Assembly: GCA_016721245.1 (NCBI GenBank) | Contig: JADKIQ010000005.1 | Location: forward strand, 124,001-188,000 | Origin: Sphingobacteriales bacterium | GTDB lineage: Bacteria > Bacteroidota > Bacteroidia > Chitinophagales > JADIYW01 | Length of the DNA: 64,000 nucleotides | Direction: 5' to 3' | Shown here: positions 45,774 to 55,036 of the stretch, in pieces | How the letters are laid out: every line of letters begins with the position of its first letter | Position numbering within the stretch: position 1 is the first letter of the stretch | Translations under genes and position numbers: made by a program | Notes under the pieces: model-generated | What the model was told of the DNA's origin: nothing | Database searches by the model: none | Seen by the model: only the letters and a program-made list of their open reading frames with translations

Positions 45774-46598
45774 TTATTCTTTCAGCACATGATAACTCTG
45801 CCATTCATTTTTCACTTTCAATAGCATCATATAACTTCCTGCGTTCAGATTCGTCATATTTATTTTTATTCCGCTCGATGGGTTTTCATTATTTGCTGTT
45901 GAAATCACACGACCATCAGGTGCGATTAGCTGATATTGCTGAACATCCTCTCCTTCAATCTGCAGATAATCGGCGAATGGGTTTGGATAAATTTTTACGC
46001 GCTCACCATTTTTATAATTCTTCACTGCGGTTATACGATATCCTTTTATCACCAGGACAGAATCTTTTAGAAATTTAACCGGTTTGTCATTTCCGCCTCC
46101 GCCATTCAGTCTTTTTGCTGAAAGCTTGAAGAAATCGAATTTTAATAATTGACGACCGTTTACATTATCCTGTACGATATATTTTATTCTTCCGATTCTG
46201 GCCGTCCCACTTCCTATTGTATTGCAATTTACTTTTATGTTTACATGACCATCAAGGGTATTAATATTGGTAACATCTGTAAAGCTGGTACCGAAGAATG
46301 CATTCAGAGAAGAGTTATCCAATTCAAACGTTATATTGTTCTTATCGCAAATATCCAGATCATATTCAATTTCCAGCTCAAATTCTTTGATGCTGTCTGC
46401 CAGTTGGTTGTCATCCCCGATAAACAAATCCACATCCACGGTATCACCTGCATCTACAGTATCTTGTAACGATTTAATACGAAATAAGGTAGTATCTGCA
46501 GCTGCATAGGATTCGGAAAAAGTACAGAATAAAGCTAACAATAACACCAGTACAGTTTTACTTATCCTTCCTTCTTTTATTTGGTTAAAATTTCTCAT
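45774..46598 (-). CDS. T9SS cargo with a cohesin-like domain
   Basis: A 274-residue secreted protein with a signal peptide ('VLVLLLALFCTFSESYAAAD'). Residues about 40-180 look like a cohesin-like beta-sandwich ('DTVDAGDTVDVDLFIGDD', 'EFELEIEYDLDICD', 'ARIGRIKYIVQDNVNG'), and a T9SS type A sorting domain follows at 'VKIYPNPFADYLQIEG' and runs to the end. It should be exported by T9SS and attached to the surface. The partner or ligand is unknown. Confidence 0.82.
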   Translation of the reverse strand: MRNFNQIKEGRISKTVLVLLLALFCTFSESYAAADTTLFRIKSLQDTVDAGDTVDVDLFIGDDNQLADSIKEFELEIEYDLDICDKNNITFELDNSSLNAFFGTSFTDVTNINTLDGHVNIKVNCNTIGSGTARIGRIKYIVQDNVNGRQLLKFDFFKLSAKRLNGGGGNDKPVKFLKDSVLVIKGYRITAVKNYKNGERVKIYPNPFADYLQIEGEDVQQYQLIAPDGRVISTANNENPSSGIKINMTNLNAGSYMMLLKVKNEWQSYHVLKE

Positions 46599-46681
46599 TT
46601 TTTGTCGTTTTTAAATCTTCCTCTTAATTACAATACAAATTTAGACTGACATCTTTAATAAAAACACTACAAATAACACAT

Positions 46682-46713
46682 ATTGACTTTAAAAAATAAA
46701 TATCATAAATTTG
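46682..46713 (+). promoter_or_regulatory. Promoter of the gene at 46749
   Basis: ATTG, a 20-bp spacer and TAAATTTG: the -7 matches TAnnTTTG exactly and the -33 differs from TTTG at one base. The ATG is 36 bp further on. Confidence 0.6.
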
Positions 46714-46748
46714 CTAACTAATTGTTTATCAATTATAAAAATCAATTA

Positions 46749-48125
46749 ATGAATTCTAATAAACTATCATCTTTACTTGAAACGCTAAATCCGAATGAGC
46801 GAAAATTACTCATTTTCTACACAGAAGACCAGAAAGACTTATCCCGAATTGTTCAGCACCTTATTCATAATGCATATACCAATAGTAAAGATCTATATAA
46901 AGCGATATTTAAGAGCAAAACATATGATGACAAACGGCTGCGCAATGCACTATACACATTAAACAAGTATGTAGAGCGGATTATTGCACTCCGATATTTT
47001 GAAGAAGACCCATCCATCAATAATTATATACTCATGAAACATTGCTCTCAGTATAACCTTTCCAAAGAATATAATGGATATCTGCAGAAACTCAAACAAC
47101 AGACAGATATACCCGAAAGCAGTAATCTGTTATTTTGCTATCTGTCTCAGAAAATACATCTGGAATACCTGGAAGAAAAGAAGCGGCAATTTATTCAGGA
47201 AGAGCTGATCAAGAAAGATCAGTTGCTGGATGCTTATTACTTTAAAGAGAAACTCTGGAATCTGTTTGAGATTGATATTTATAAAAACATTTACCAATTT
47301 GAATACACCCCAAATTTATCTGCATACATACAGAGTATTGATATCAGCAGTTTCCATTTTGCTAAAAGCTCTTTGCAGTTTTTAAAATTGCTATTACTGA
47401 TGATGGAAGAATTTGAGAACGATAATCATTTCCAAAAGGCGGTGAGATTACTGGAAGAAACTTATGAAAACATTCCGGCAAAAGACCTCCGTCCATATTA
47501 CATCGCTGTCATCAACTATGCTATCAAAAAATTTAATACCGGAAAAAAAGAATACCTGAAAGAATTATTCAGAATATATACGCTTCAAATTAAACACAAA
47601 GTCTTACTGAATGAAAAGAATTATCTGGAGCCATATGCTTACAAAAATATTACCACAATTGCCTTGCAGAATAAAGAGTTTGTCTGGGTTAAGACCTTTT
47701 TAGAAGAATATAGCAACTTCCTGCCAAAGGAAGAAAAAGAAAATGCATATCAGTACAATCTTGCAAATTATTATTACTTCACGGGCAGCTACAAACAATG
47801 TCTGCGTTTACTGCAAACCGTCCAATTCTCAGATGTCTATTACAATCTGGATGCCCGGTCTATGCTGTTGAAAATTTATTTCGAGGAAAAGGAATGGAAT
47901 TTATTACACGACCATTGTTTTGCATTCAAAGCATTTGTACTTAGACAGGAAGGCATTTCCGAGCAACACAAGACAGGATACCTGAACCTGATTAAATGGA
48001 CGAACAAACTGAGTAATGCGGTATTTGACACCAGGAAAAGAAAACTGATTGCTGAAAAAATATCCGGTCAGAAGAAAATAAGTGAACTGAAATGGCTTAC
48101 AGAGCAGATAGAGAAGCTTTCATAA
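46749..48125 (+). CDS. Large helical protein of unknown function
   Basis: A 458-residue cytoplasmic-looking protein started at the ATG at 46749 (nine upstream codons are possible from a TTG). No signal peptide. It is helical throughout, with many Tyr, Lys and Leu and no known catalytic motif; the C-terminal half ('YAYKNITTIALQNKEFVWVKTFLEEY', in part; 'YNLANYYYFTGSYKQCLRLL') resembles degenerate TPR helices. I do not recognise it. Its N-terminus ('NPNERKLLIFYTEDQKDLSRI') could be a winged helix or DNA-related domain, but this is a guess. It converges on the ABC transporter with a 2-bp gap. Confidence 0.7.
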   Translation: MNSNKLSSLLETLNPNERKLLIFYTEDQKDLSRIVQHLIHNAYTNSKDLYKAIFKSKTYDDKRLRNALYTLNKYVERIIALRYFEEDPSINNYILMKHCSQYNLSKEYNGYLQKLKQQTDIPESSNLLFCYLSQKIHLEYLEEKKRQFIQEELIKKDQLLDAYYFKEKLWNLFEIDIYKNIYQFEYTPNLSAYIQSIDISSFHFAKSSLQFLKLLLLMMEEFENDNHFQKAVRLLEETYENIPAKDLRPYYIAVINYAIKKFNTGKKEYLKELFRIYTLQIKHKVLLNEKNYLEPYAYKNITTIALQNKEFVWVKTFLEEYSNFLPKEEKENAYQYNLANYYYFTGSYKQCLRLLQTVQFSDVYYNLDARSMLLKIYFEEKEWNLLHDHCFAFKAFVLRQEGISEQHKTGYLNLIKWTNKLSNAVFDTRKRKLIAEKISGQKKISELKWLTEQIEKLS

Positions 48126-48127
48126 AA

Positions 48128-49888
48128 TTATGCTACCCGCTCTGTCTGAAACTGCATTTCATACAAACGCTTATAATAACCGTCTTCTCTTTTCAGCAAC
48201 TCTTCATGTGTATCGATTTCCTTGATTTCACCATGTTCCAACACCATTATTTTATCCGCATTCTGTATAGTAGACAAACGGTGTGCAATCACAATGGAGG
48301 TTCTTCCTTTCACCAACGTTTCTATCGCATGCTGAATTAAATTCTCTGATTCCGTATCCACAGAGGAAGTAGCTTCATCCAGAATTAAAATCTGTGGATT
48401 GTACACCAATGCTCTTATAAAAGAAATCAATTGCCGCTGTCCCACCGATAAAGTAGAACCGCGCTCCATCACATTGTGCTGATAGCCATTCGGCAGTTCC
48501 ATGATAAAATCATGCGCACCCACCAGTTTACTGGCTTCCATCACCTGCGTTTCCGTAATCGCAGTATTTTTGAGGGTGATATTATCCATTACAGATCCCG
48601 AAAACAAAAACACATCCTGCAGTACGGTACCGATGTATGAACGCAATTTGCTTAGCTTGTATTCTTTGGTATCTACACCATCCAATAGAATCATTCCTTT
48701 GTTGATTTCATAAAACCTGTTCAGGATATTTATAGTGGAAGATTTTCCCGAACCAGTAGCGCCTACAATGGCCAGTGTTTCGCCCGCCTTCACCTCAAAG
48801 GAGATATTTTTCAGCACATATTCTTCGTTATTATAAGCAAACCAAACATTCTGGAATTCGATATTTCCTTTGATGGCTTCCGGTGCATATTTGCCTGTAT
48901 CTTCAATTTTATCATTCGTATCTAACAATTTAAAAACACGCTCTGATGCAATGATACCCATTTGCAAGGTATTGAATTTATCGGCCAGCATACGCAAAGG
49001 ACGGAAAGCGAGATTGAGGTATAAAATAAACGAGGTAAAGATACCAACCGTTGCAAATCCGTTCATCACCTGATTGGCACCATACCAAATCAGTAAAGAA
49101 ATAGCCAGCGCTAAAATCACTTCCACCACCGGGAAGAAAACAGAATAATAGAGAACTGATTTATCGTTGGCTGAATAATGCTCGTGATTGAGTTTGTCAA
49201 ATTTCTGAAATTCTCTGTCCTGTGCATTAAAAATCTGCACAATGCGCATCCCGGAAATATGTTCCTGCACAAAAGAATTCAGCTGCGCCACTTTATCCCG
49301 CACATCATTAAATGACACCCGTACTTTTTCTTTAAAGATATAAGTGGCAATTAAAACAATTGGGAAAGTGGTCAAACACACCAAAGCCAGTTTCCAGTTG
49401 ATATAGACCATAAATCCTATCACAAAAACAAGCGTTAATACGTCAGCCACGATGGTAATCAGGCCTTCAGAAAAAATATTATTGATAGCTTCTATATCGT
49501 TGATGGTACGCGTGGTAATGATGCCGACCGGTGTTTTATCAAAAAACTTCAGGCGCATGGTCTGTACGTGGTTGAATAATTTGGTTCTTAAATCCAGCAT
49601 GATGGTTTGCCCGAGCTTCGTGGAATACAAACCAAACAGGTATTTCACCAGAAACTCGAGAATCAATGTCAACAATAAAATCAGACCCATCAATTCCAAC
49701 CCTTTTCCGTTTTGTTGGATGATGTTATTATCCACTGTGAGCTGAATAATATACGGACGCAAGGGAGTTACAAAAGACACCAGAATTCCCAACCCGAGAG
49801 AAAGCAGAAATAAATTCTTAAACGGCCATGCAAGTTTAATCACACGTTTAAGTGTAGTCCAGTCGTTGCCTTTTTGTTTTGTTGCCAT
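48128..49888 (-). CDS. ABC exporter, permease-ATPase fusion (MsbA-like)
   Basis: A 586-residue half-transporter: six membrane helices (residues about 20-310), then an ATPase domain with Walker A 'GATGSGKSST', signature 'LSVGQRQLISF', Walker B 'ILILDEATSS' and the H-loop 'IVIAHRLST'. It works as a homodimer or heterodimer, exporting lipids, peptides or drugs; MsbA-type lipid flipping is a family possibility, not shown. It is 24 bp downstream of truA and probably cotranscribed with it. A dispersed palindromic repeat fills that gap. Confidence 0.93.
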   Translation of the reverse strand: MATKQKGNDWTTLKRVIKLAWPFKNLFLLSLGLGILVSFVTPLRPYIIQLTVDNNIIQQNGKGLELMGLILLLTLILEFLVKYLFGLYSTKLGQTIMLDLRTKLFNHVQTMRLKFFDKTPVGIITTRTINDIEAINNIFSEGLITIVADVLTLVFVIGFMVYINWKLALVCLTTFPIVLIATYIFKEKVRVSFNDVRDKVAQLNSFVQEHISGMRIVQIFNAQDREFQKFDKLNHEHYSANDKSVLYYSVFFPVVEVILALAISLLIWYGANQVMNGFATVGIFTSFILYLNLAFRPLRMLADKFNTLQMGIIASERVFKLLDTNDKIEDTGKYAPEAIKGNIEFQNVWFAYNNEEYVLKNISFEVKAGETLAIVGATGSGKSSTINILNRFYEINKGMILLDGVDTKEYKLSKLRSYIGTVLQDVFLFSGSVMDNITLKNTAITETQVMEASKLVGAHDFIMELPNGYQHNVMERGSTLSVGQRQLISFIRALVYNPQILILDEATSSVDTESENLIQHAIETLVKGRTSIVIAHRLSTIQNADKIMVLEHGEIKEIDTHEELLKREDGYYKRLYEMQFQTERVA

Positions 49889-49910
49889 ATCCTAAATCCC
49901 TAAAGGGACT
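49889..49910 (-). repeat. Dispersed palindromic repeat between truA and the ABC gene
   Basis: Read on the - strand AGTCCCTTTAGGGATTTAGG, with a CCC-TTTA-GGG core, almost the same as the end of the element in the glycosyltransferase gene. It fills the gap between the truA stop and the ABC start. Confidence 0.65.
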
Positions 49911-49912
49911 TT

Positions 49913-50650
49913 TTAATCTTTATTAAACTCATATTCAATCTTCCACAAAAATAAGCCTTTTGCGGGAACAGCGTGCTTTACCTCCAGCGCTTCCTTATTT
50001 AAAACTGCGTGTATCACTTCTTGTTCATTCAGTTTACCTAACCCAACCATTAATAATGCTGCGGTAATTCTTCGCACCATATTTCTCAGGAAACGATTGG
50101 CGGTAATGGTGAATACCAATCCTGTTTCTGTTTGTTCCCAATACGCATTTTCCAGCATACAGACGGATGTCTTATTATCACTTCCTTTCTTTTCAAAAGT
50201 GGAAAAATCATGTTCTCCGAAAAGCTGCCGAATGCAATGGTTCATCTTCTCAATATCCGGCCGTTGATTAAACAGAAAACTCTGATCTTCCAGAAACGGA
50301 TTTTTCTCGAAATGAATAAAATACTTATACGTCCTGTTCACTGCATCAAATCGTGCGTGCATATCCTGTTTCACTTCAAAAATCTTATGGATAGCAATAT
50401 CCTGAGGCAACATGCTGTTGATGCGGTGTAAAAAATTTTCCGGAATGATTTTATCCGTATCAAAATGGGCAAAATAATCCTGTGCATGTACCCCTGCATC
50501 CGTTCTGCCGCAGCCTATGATCTCAGTGGCAGCCGCAAATATTTTAGATAAATTCTCTTCCAGTGTTTCCTGCACGGAAACGGCATTTTCCTGCCGCTGC
50601 CAGCCGGAATAGTTTTTTCCGTGATATGATAACTGTAAGAAATAACGCAT
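49913..50650 (-). CDS. truA: tRNA pseudouridine synthase A
   Basis: A 245-residue enzyme making pseudouridine at positions 38-40 of the tRNA anticodon stem. The start 'MRYFLQLSYHGKNYSGWQRQ' is the family N-terminus; the catalytic Asp51 is in 'GCGRTDAGVHAQDYFAHF' (in part), and the C-terminus has 'ITANRFLRNMVRRI'. Length is normal for the type. It lies upstream of the ABC exporter on the same strand and diverges from the DUF4293 gene. Confidence 0.95.
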   Translation of the reverse strand: MRYFLQLSYHGKNYSGWQRQENAVSVQETLEENLSKIFAAATEIIGCGRTDAGVHAQDYFAHFDTDKIIPENFLHRINSMLPQDIAIHKIFEVKQDMHARFDAVNRTYKYFIHFEKNPFLEDQSFLFNQRPDIEKMNHCIRQLFGEHDFSTFEKKGSDNKTSVCMLENAYWEQTETGLVFTITANRFLRNMVRRITAALLMVGLGKLNEQEVIHAVLNKEALEVKHAVPAKGLFLWKIEYEFNKD

Positions 50651-50732
50651 TTTAAAGACTAATAGATTTTAGATGCAAGATTATGAGATGCAAGATAAAA
50701 TACATTTTATTTAGATTTGCGTATTTAATTTT

Positions 50733-50740
50733 TAATTTTG
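50733..50740 (+). promoter_or_regulatory. -7 promoter element of the DUF4293 gene
   Basis: TAATTTTG, an exact match to TAnnTTTG, followed by CAAC. It rules out a TTG start at 50738 and supports the ATG at 50789. Confidence 0.5.
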
Positions 50741-50788
50741 CAACAAATAAGTCTTGATTCTCAATTCTCATTGTCTAAATCTCTAATC

Positions 50789-51205
50789 ATGATACAGCGT
50801 ATTCAATCCGTTTATTTGTTATTAGTCGTTATTGCCTGTGTAGCGTATATTTTTGTTCCGTTCGGACTGGTAAAAAATCCGGATGGCACACTGGAAACCT
50901 GGGCTATCAAGCAGGTTGTACCTATCATGATTGTGGCAATAGTGATTGCCGTTGTTGCCTTTGCCTCTATTTTCCTCTTCAACAACAGAAAAAACCAGAT
51001 GAAAGTCGTGCTGGTAAATATCGTACTATCCGTGATGCTTATCGGATTATTCCTGTTTGGATTGACACAACATATCGGCATCCAGAACTATATTTTCAAA
51101 ATCGGTGCGATTTTGCCCATCTTTATTCTATTGTTTAATATGCTGGCTTACGGCAGCATCAAAAGCGATGAAGCCCTGGTAAAATCCATGGACAGATTGA
51201 GATAG
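50789..51205 (+). CDS. DUF4293-type membrane protein
   Basis: A 138-residue inner-membrane protein starting with 'MIQRIQSVYLLLVVIACVAYIF', the characteristic N-terminus of DUF4293, with four helices in total ('VVPIMIVAIVIAVVAFASIFLF', in part; 'LVNIVLSVMLIGLFLFG'; 'IGAILPIFILLFNMLAY') and a charged end 'SIKSDEALVKSMDRLR'. It is typical of and largely limited to Bacteroidota; function unknown. The ATG at 50789 lies after a -7 element, excluding upstream starts. Confidence 0.88.
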   Translation: MIQRIQSVYLLLVVIACVAYIFVPFGLVKNPDGTLETWAIKQVVPIMIVAIVIAVVAFASIFLFNNRKNQMKVVLVNIVLSVMLIGLFLFGLTQHIGIQNYIFKIGAILPIFILLFNMLAYGSIKSDEALVKSMDRLR

Positions 51206-51207
51206 TT

Positions 51208-52026
51208 TTAAAACTTCCAGATTTCCGTAAATCCTGCTTTATTGACTCCACAAATAATCGTTTTGCCGATTTGTATATTCTTCAAATCCGGTGTTTGTGT
51301 GTAGCGCGTTTCTGAAAAGGTCAGATTGTCGTAACTGTAGATACTGCTATCTTTAGTGTAGTAAATTTTATTGTCAATTACTTTTACATTTCTGGCATTT
51401 TCTATCGGAATATTCTTGATGTAATTTCCCTGATTATCGAAAATATAGATGCCGTTTTTATGATCTACCAGATAGAGCATAATACCTGATTCGATAATTT
51501 GTCTTGGGTTTATTTTTTTACCAATCAGCATAGATAAGGTGTTGCTGGTAAAAATCGGTGTATGGTCTTTGTCTAATTTTATCAGTCGTTGCGAACCGGC
51601 ATCAAACAGCCATAAATAATTATTATCATAAGAAGTACCCACGCAGGTAATGATATAGGTTCCTAAATTATAAGCATCAATAACATCCAATTCACGCAGA
51701 CGATTATCCAGTTGAATGATTTTGCCGAAATCTGGAGAAAACAGAATAGTTTTAAATCCGTTTACACTGATGATATCCGTGTGTTCGTTGATATAGATGC
51801 TTCCGTAATTTTGAAAAAAGGTTCCATCCGAGTTATATCGCTCCAACATTCCCTTTTGCAGCAGAAAAATATCATTGGTGGTATTGATAAAAAGATCTGA
51901 AGAGGTTTTTGAAATGGTTTTGAAATAAACGGGGGCAGCTGCCTGTGAGGAATATGAAATAAGGAATAAGCAACAAGCGATCATCAGCTTATAACATTTA
52001 TTACTTTTTAATGCTTCCTTTTTCAT
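51208..52026 (-). CDS. Secreted beta-propeller-like protein, unknown function
   Basis: A 272-residue protein with signal peptide ('LMIACCLFLISYSSQAAAPV'). The mature part shows repeated beta blades with aromatic/hydrophobic turns ('GKIIQLDNRLRELDVID', 'NNYLWLFDAGSQRLIKLD', 'NGIYIFDNQGNYIKNI'), like a six-bladed NHL-type propeller. The gene's ATG overlaps the stop of the upstream LpxH-like gene by 1 bp (translational coupling), so the pair may act together at the envelope. Not recognised as a named family. Confidence 0.75.
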   Translation of the reverse strand: MKKEALKSNKCYKLMIACCLFLISYSSQAAAPVYFKTISKTSSDLFINTTNDIFLLQKGMLERYNSDGTFFQNYGSIYINEHTDIISVNGFKTILFSPDFGKIIQLDNRLRELDVIDAYNLGTYIITCVGTSYDNNYLWLFDAGSQRLIKLDKDHTPIFTSNTLSMLIGKKINPRQIIESGIMLYLVDHKNGIYIFDNQGNYIKNIPIENARNVKVIDNKIYYTKDSSIYSYDNLTFSETRYTQTPDLKNIQIGKTIICGVNKAGFTEIWKF

Positions 52027-52790
52027 TACCCTTCAAATTTATACAATTTCATGTCATTCCCGTCATACATCGCATAATTGCTGTTCACAATCCAATCACC
52101 CAGATTGATATACACACTTTTATCGTTCAGTCTGATTTCCATCGGCAGGTGACGATGTCCCATCACAAAATAATCATAGTGCTTTTCCGTCAGCTTTCGT
52201 TTGCAATACTGAATCAGCCACTCCTTGTCCTCTCCGTGAAACACCTCAATGCCCGGATCTGTAAAGGAATGCCGCGACCAGAGTTGTGCAATTTTTATAC
52301 CAATATCCGGATGCAGCCAGCTAAACAGCCACTGACAAACCGGATTGGTAAATATTTTCTTCAGGAATTTATATTTAGTGTCGCCGGGACCCAAACCATC
52401 TCCGTGTGCCAAAAAGAAAATCTTATCATCGGATTTTAATTCCACGCTGTCGTGATAAATGACAGCGCCGACTTCCTGCTGTAAATAATCCTGCAGCCAT
52501 AAATCGTGATTGCCTGTAAATACGTGAATGTCAATTCCCTTTTCTTTCAAAGCAATTAACTGCGCAAAGAAGCGTACAAAATATTTGGGAACCACCTGCT
52601 GATATTCAAACCAGAAATCAAAGGTATCTCCCACTAAAAAGATGGCTTGTGCATCGTTTGCCGCTGCCTGTAAGAAACGAATCACCTTTTGTTCCCGCTC
52701 CAGACTCTTGCTATAGTCAGGTGCCCCGAGATGTAAATCGGAAATGAAGTATAGTTTTTTGCCGGGCTGCAACTTAATATCAAGAATCAT
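52026..52790 (-). CDS. lpxH: UDP-2,3-diacylglucosamine hydrolase (LpxH-like)
   Basis: A 254-residue calcineurin-type metallophosphoesterase. All five metal motifs appear: 'FISDLHLGAPD', 'LVGDTFDFWFEY', 'FTGNHDLWL', 'LAHGDGLGPGD' and 'VMGHRHLPMEI'. In lipid A synthesis LpxH cleaves UDP-2,3-diacylglucosamine to lipid X. This length and motif set match the Bacteroidota LpxH group, but other phosphodiesterases of the fold exist. It is coupled to the propeller-like gene downstream and follows leuD with a 75-bp gap. Confidence 0.85.
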   Translation of the reverse strand: MILDIKLQPGKKLYFISDLHLGAPDYSKSLEREQKVIRFLQAAANDAQAIFLVGDTFDFWFEYQQVVPKYFVRFFAQLIALKEKGIDIHVFTGNHDLWLQDYLQQEVGAVIYHDSVELKSDDKIFFLAHGDGLGPGDTKYKFLKKIFTNPVCQWLFSWLHPDIGIKIAQLWSRHSFTDPGIEVFHGEDKEWLIQYCKRKLTEKHYDYFVMGHRHLPMEIRLNDKSVYINLGDWIVNSNYAMYDGNDMKLYKFEG

Positions 52791-52865
52791 CTATGTAAAA
52801 ATAGAAAAAACTATTGACTATTGGCTTGCTTCAGACTGCCCCTGTATTAAGGTCCTGAGTTCGCT

Positions 52866-53462
52866 TTAGTGACTCATCTTTTCAAAATCCTTAGTAAATT
52901 CCACCTTATCTTTCAGACTCAATAAGAAATCAATATCATCGTAGCCGTTAATCATGCAGGTTTTTTTGTAGGGATTAATTTCAAACGTTTCTTTATCGTG
53001 TGTCGTCAGTATCTCTATTTCCTGTTTCTCCAAATCCACTTTTATTTCTGTTTGCGGATTTTTCTCTATTTCTGAAAATAGTTTCTGTGAGAATTCCGGA
53101 GAAACCACTACCGGTAATAAGCCATTGTTTAAGGCATTATTCTTAAAAATATCCGCGAAAAAACTGGATACCACCACTTTGAAACCATAATCGTGTATAG
53201 CCCATGCTGCATGCTCGCGGGAAGAACCGCAGCCGAAGTTTTTTCCAACTACCAAAATCTTTCCTGAGTATACAGGATTATTTAAAACGAAATCTTCTTT
53301 CAATGAATTGTCGTTGTTATACCGCCAGTCGCGGAATAAATTATCACCGAATCCTTCACGGGTAGTGGCTTTTAAAAAACGCGCCGGAATAATCTGGTCG
53401 GTGTCCACATCTTCCATGTTCAACGGAACTGCGGTGGTTTGTATAGTGGTAAATTTTTCCAT
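52866..53462 (-). CDS. leuD: 3-isopropylmalate dehydratase small subunit
   Basis: A 198-residue subunit of isopropylmalate isomerase, the second step of leucine synthesis. It starts 'MEKFTTIQTTAVPLNMEDVDTDQIIPARFL' in type, with the family's 'DTDQIIP', and has 'NFGCGSSREHAAWA' near residue 76, the substrate-binding motif. It follows leuC on the same strand after an 83-bp gap that holds an inserted repeat. leuA and leuB are not next to it; the next gene is lpxH-like. Confidence 0.95.
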   Translation of the reverse strand: MEKFTTIQTTAVPLNMEDVDTDQIIPARFLKATTREGFGDNLFRDWRYNNDNSLKEDFVLNNPVYSGKILVVGKNFGCGSSREHAAWAIHDYGFKVVVSSFFADIFKNNALNNGLLPVVVSPEFSQKLFSEIEKNPQTEIKVDLEKQEIEILTTHDKETFEINPYKKTCMINGYDDIDFLLSLKDKVEFTKDFEKMSH

Positions 53463-53475
53463 TTTATTCTATTTT

Positions 53476-53544
53476 GTCATTTCGAACGTAGTGAGAAATC
53501 TTGCTAAAATTATTCGAGAGATTGCTTCGTGCCTCGCAATGACG
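53476..53544. repeat. Dispersed inverted-repeat element between leuC and leuD
   Basis: About 69 bp bounded by GTCATT and AATGAC, with internal GAGAAATC and CCTCGCAATGACG, resembling a short repeat widely scattered in bacterial genomes (from memory). It ends 1 bp before the leuC stop codon and fills most of the leuC-leuD gap. Confidence 0.65.
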
Positions 53545-53545
53545 T

Positions 53546-54919
53546 TTACATCAACTCTCTTACATCTGTAATTTTTCCGGTAATGGCAGCAGCAGCAGCC
53601 ATCAGCGGACTTGCCAGTAAGGTACGTGCGCCTTGGCCTTGTCGTCCTTCAAAATTTCTGTTGGAAGTGGAAACGCAATATTTGCCGGCCGGAATTTTAT
53701 CTTCATTCATTCCCAAACAAGCGGAACATCCCGGCTCGCGCAATTCCATTCCTGCTTCTTTTAAAATAATATCCAGTCCTTCAGCAATGGCCTGTTGTTC
53801 TACCTGCTTGCTGCCGGGAACCACCCAAACGGTTACATTTGGTGCTTTTTGTTTTCCTTTTACCAAAGAACAAAACTGACGAAAATCTTCCATACGGGAG
53901 TTGGTACAACTTCCTAAAAACACATAATCAATTTCTTTCCCTTTTAAAGATTGTCCTTTTTGAAAATCCATATATTGCAGGGCTTTTTCCAAACCTGCGT
54001 CATCATTTGCCGGTACCGTATCAGAAATCTTTATACCCATTGCCGGATTGGTTCCGTAGGTGATCATCGGCTCAATATCTGCCGCATCAAATGTATATTC
54101 TTTATCGAAGACTGCCTCTTCATCCGTTTTCAATGTCTTCCATTTCTCAACGGCTGCATCAAAATCCGTCGGAGAAAATTCCCGTCCTTTCAGATAAGCA
54201 AAAGTAGTTTCATCCGGGGCAATGATACCGCCGCGGGCGCCCATTTCTATACTCATGTTGCAGATGGTCATACGTGCTTCCATGCTCAGGCTTTGTATAG
54301 CAGCACCTGCGTATTCCACAAAATAACCCGTACCTCCACTCGTGGAAATTTTTGAGATAATATATAAGATGATATCTTTGGAGGTAACGCCTTTTCCTAA
54401 AACACCATCCACCGTGATGCGCATTTTCTTAGGCTTGGTTTGCAGGATACACTGTGTAGCCAGCACTTGCTCCACTTCGGAAGTACCAATACCAAACGCA
54501 ATGGCACCAAACGCACCGTGCGTGGAAGTATGAGAATCCCCGCAAACAATGGTAATACCCGGTTGTGTGATACCGAGTTCCGGTCCGATAACATGCACGA
54601 TGCCCTGAAACGGATGACCTAACCCATACAATTCGACACCGTGATTTTTACAATTTTCAATCAGGGTATCTACCTGATGGCGTGATAATTTTTCTTTTAT
54701 GGGTAAATTTTGATCTTTGGTAGGTACATTATGATCGGCTGTGGCAATCGTTTGCTTCGGCCTGCACACTTTAATACCTCTCTTATCCAGTCCTGCAAAT
54801 GCCTGCGGTGTCGTTACTTCATGAATGAAATGCTTGTCGATGTATATCACCTGCGGACCATTCTCAATTGCCTGCACCACGTGCGCATCCCAGATTTTAT
54901 CAAATAATGTTGTTGCCAT
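53546..54919 (-). CDS. leuC: 3-isopropylmalate dehydratase large subunit
   Basis: A 457-residue aconitase-family subunit, partner of LeuD, interconverting 2- and 3-isopropylmalate with a [4Fe-4S] cluster. The cluster cysteines appear in 'FLGSCTNSRMEDFR' and 'PGCSACLGMNEDKIPAG'; 'VCGDSHTSTHGAFGA' and 'STSNRNFEGRQGQGART' are the other aconitase signatures. It begins 'MATTLFDKIWDAHVV' and length is slightly below 465, normal. A divergent serine-hydrolase gene lies upstream. Confidence 0.96.
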   Translation of the reverse strand: MATTLFDKIWDAHVVQAIENGPQVIYIDKHFIHEVTTPQAFAGLDKRGIKVCRPKQTIATADHNVPTKDQNLPIKEKLSRHQVDTLIENCKNHGVELYGLGHPFQGIVHVIGPELGITQPGITIVCGDSHTSTHGAFGAIAFGIGTSEVEQVLATQCILQTKPKKMRITVDGVLGKGVTSKDIILYIISKISTSGGTGYFVEYAGAAIQSLSMEARMTICNMSIEMGARGGIIAPDETTFAYLKGREFSPTDFDAAVEKWKTLKTDEEAVFDKEYTFDAADIEPMITYGTNPAMGIKISDTVPANDDAGLEKALQYMDFQKGQSLKGKEIDYVFLGSCTNSRMEDFRQFCSLVKGKQKAPNVTVWVVPGSKQVEQQAIAEGLDIILKEAGMELREPGCSACLGMNEDKIPAGKYCVSTSNRNFEGRQGQGARTLLASPLMAAAAAITGKITDVRELM

Positions 54920-54982
54920 TTAAAAAATTGAAATGACAAGTTAGATAAAATAGACGGGTCGCATTTTCATTTTTGATTAAGG

Positions 54983-55017
54983 TTGTATTAAAAGTTGAAA
55001 AAAACGTGTACCTTTTG
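54983..55017 (+). promoter_or_regulatory. Possible promoter of the serine hydrolase gene
   Basis: TACCTTTTG, the -7 consensus with one extra T, at 55009-55017; TTG at 54983 is a weak -33. The ATG is 19 bp after it. Confidence 0.4.
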
Positions 55018-55036
55018 AGTCCAAAAAAACAAGAAG

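Noticed and set aside
53308..53571. + strand ORF across the leuC-leuD gap
   Set aside because: It is antisense to leuD and continues through the dispersed repeat; no independent support.
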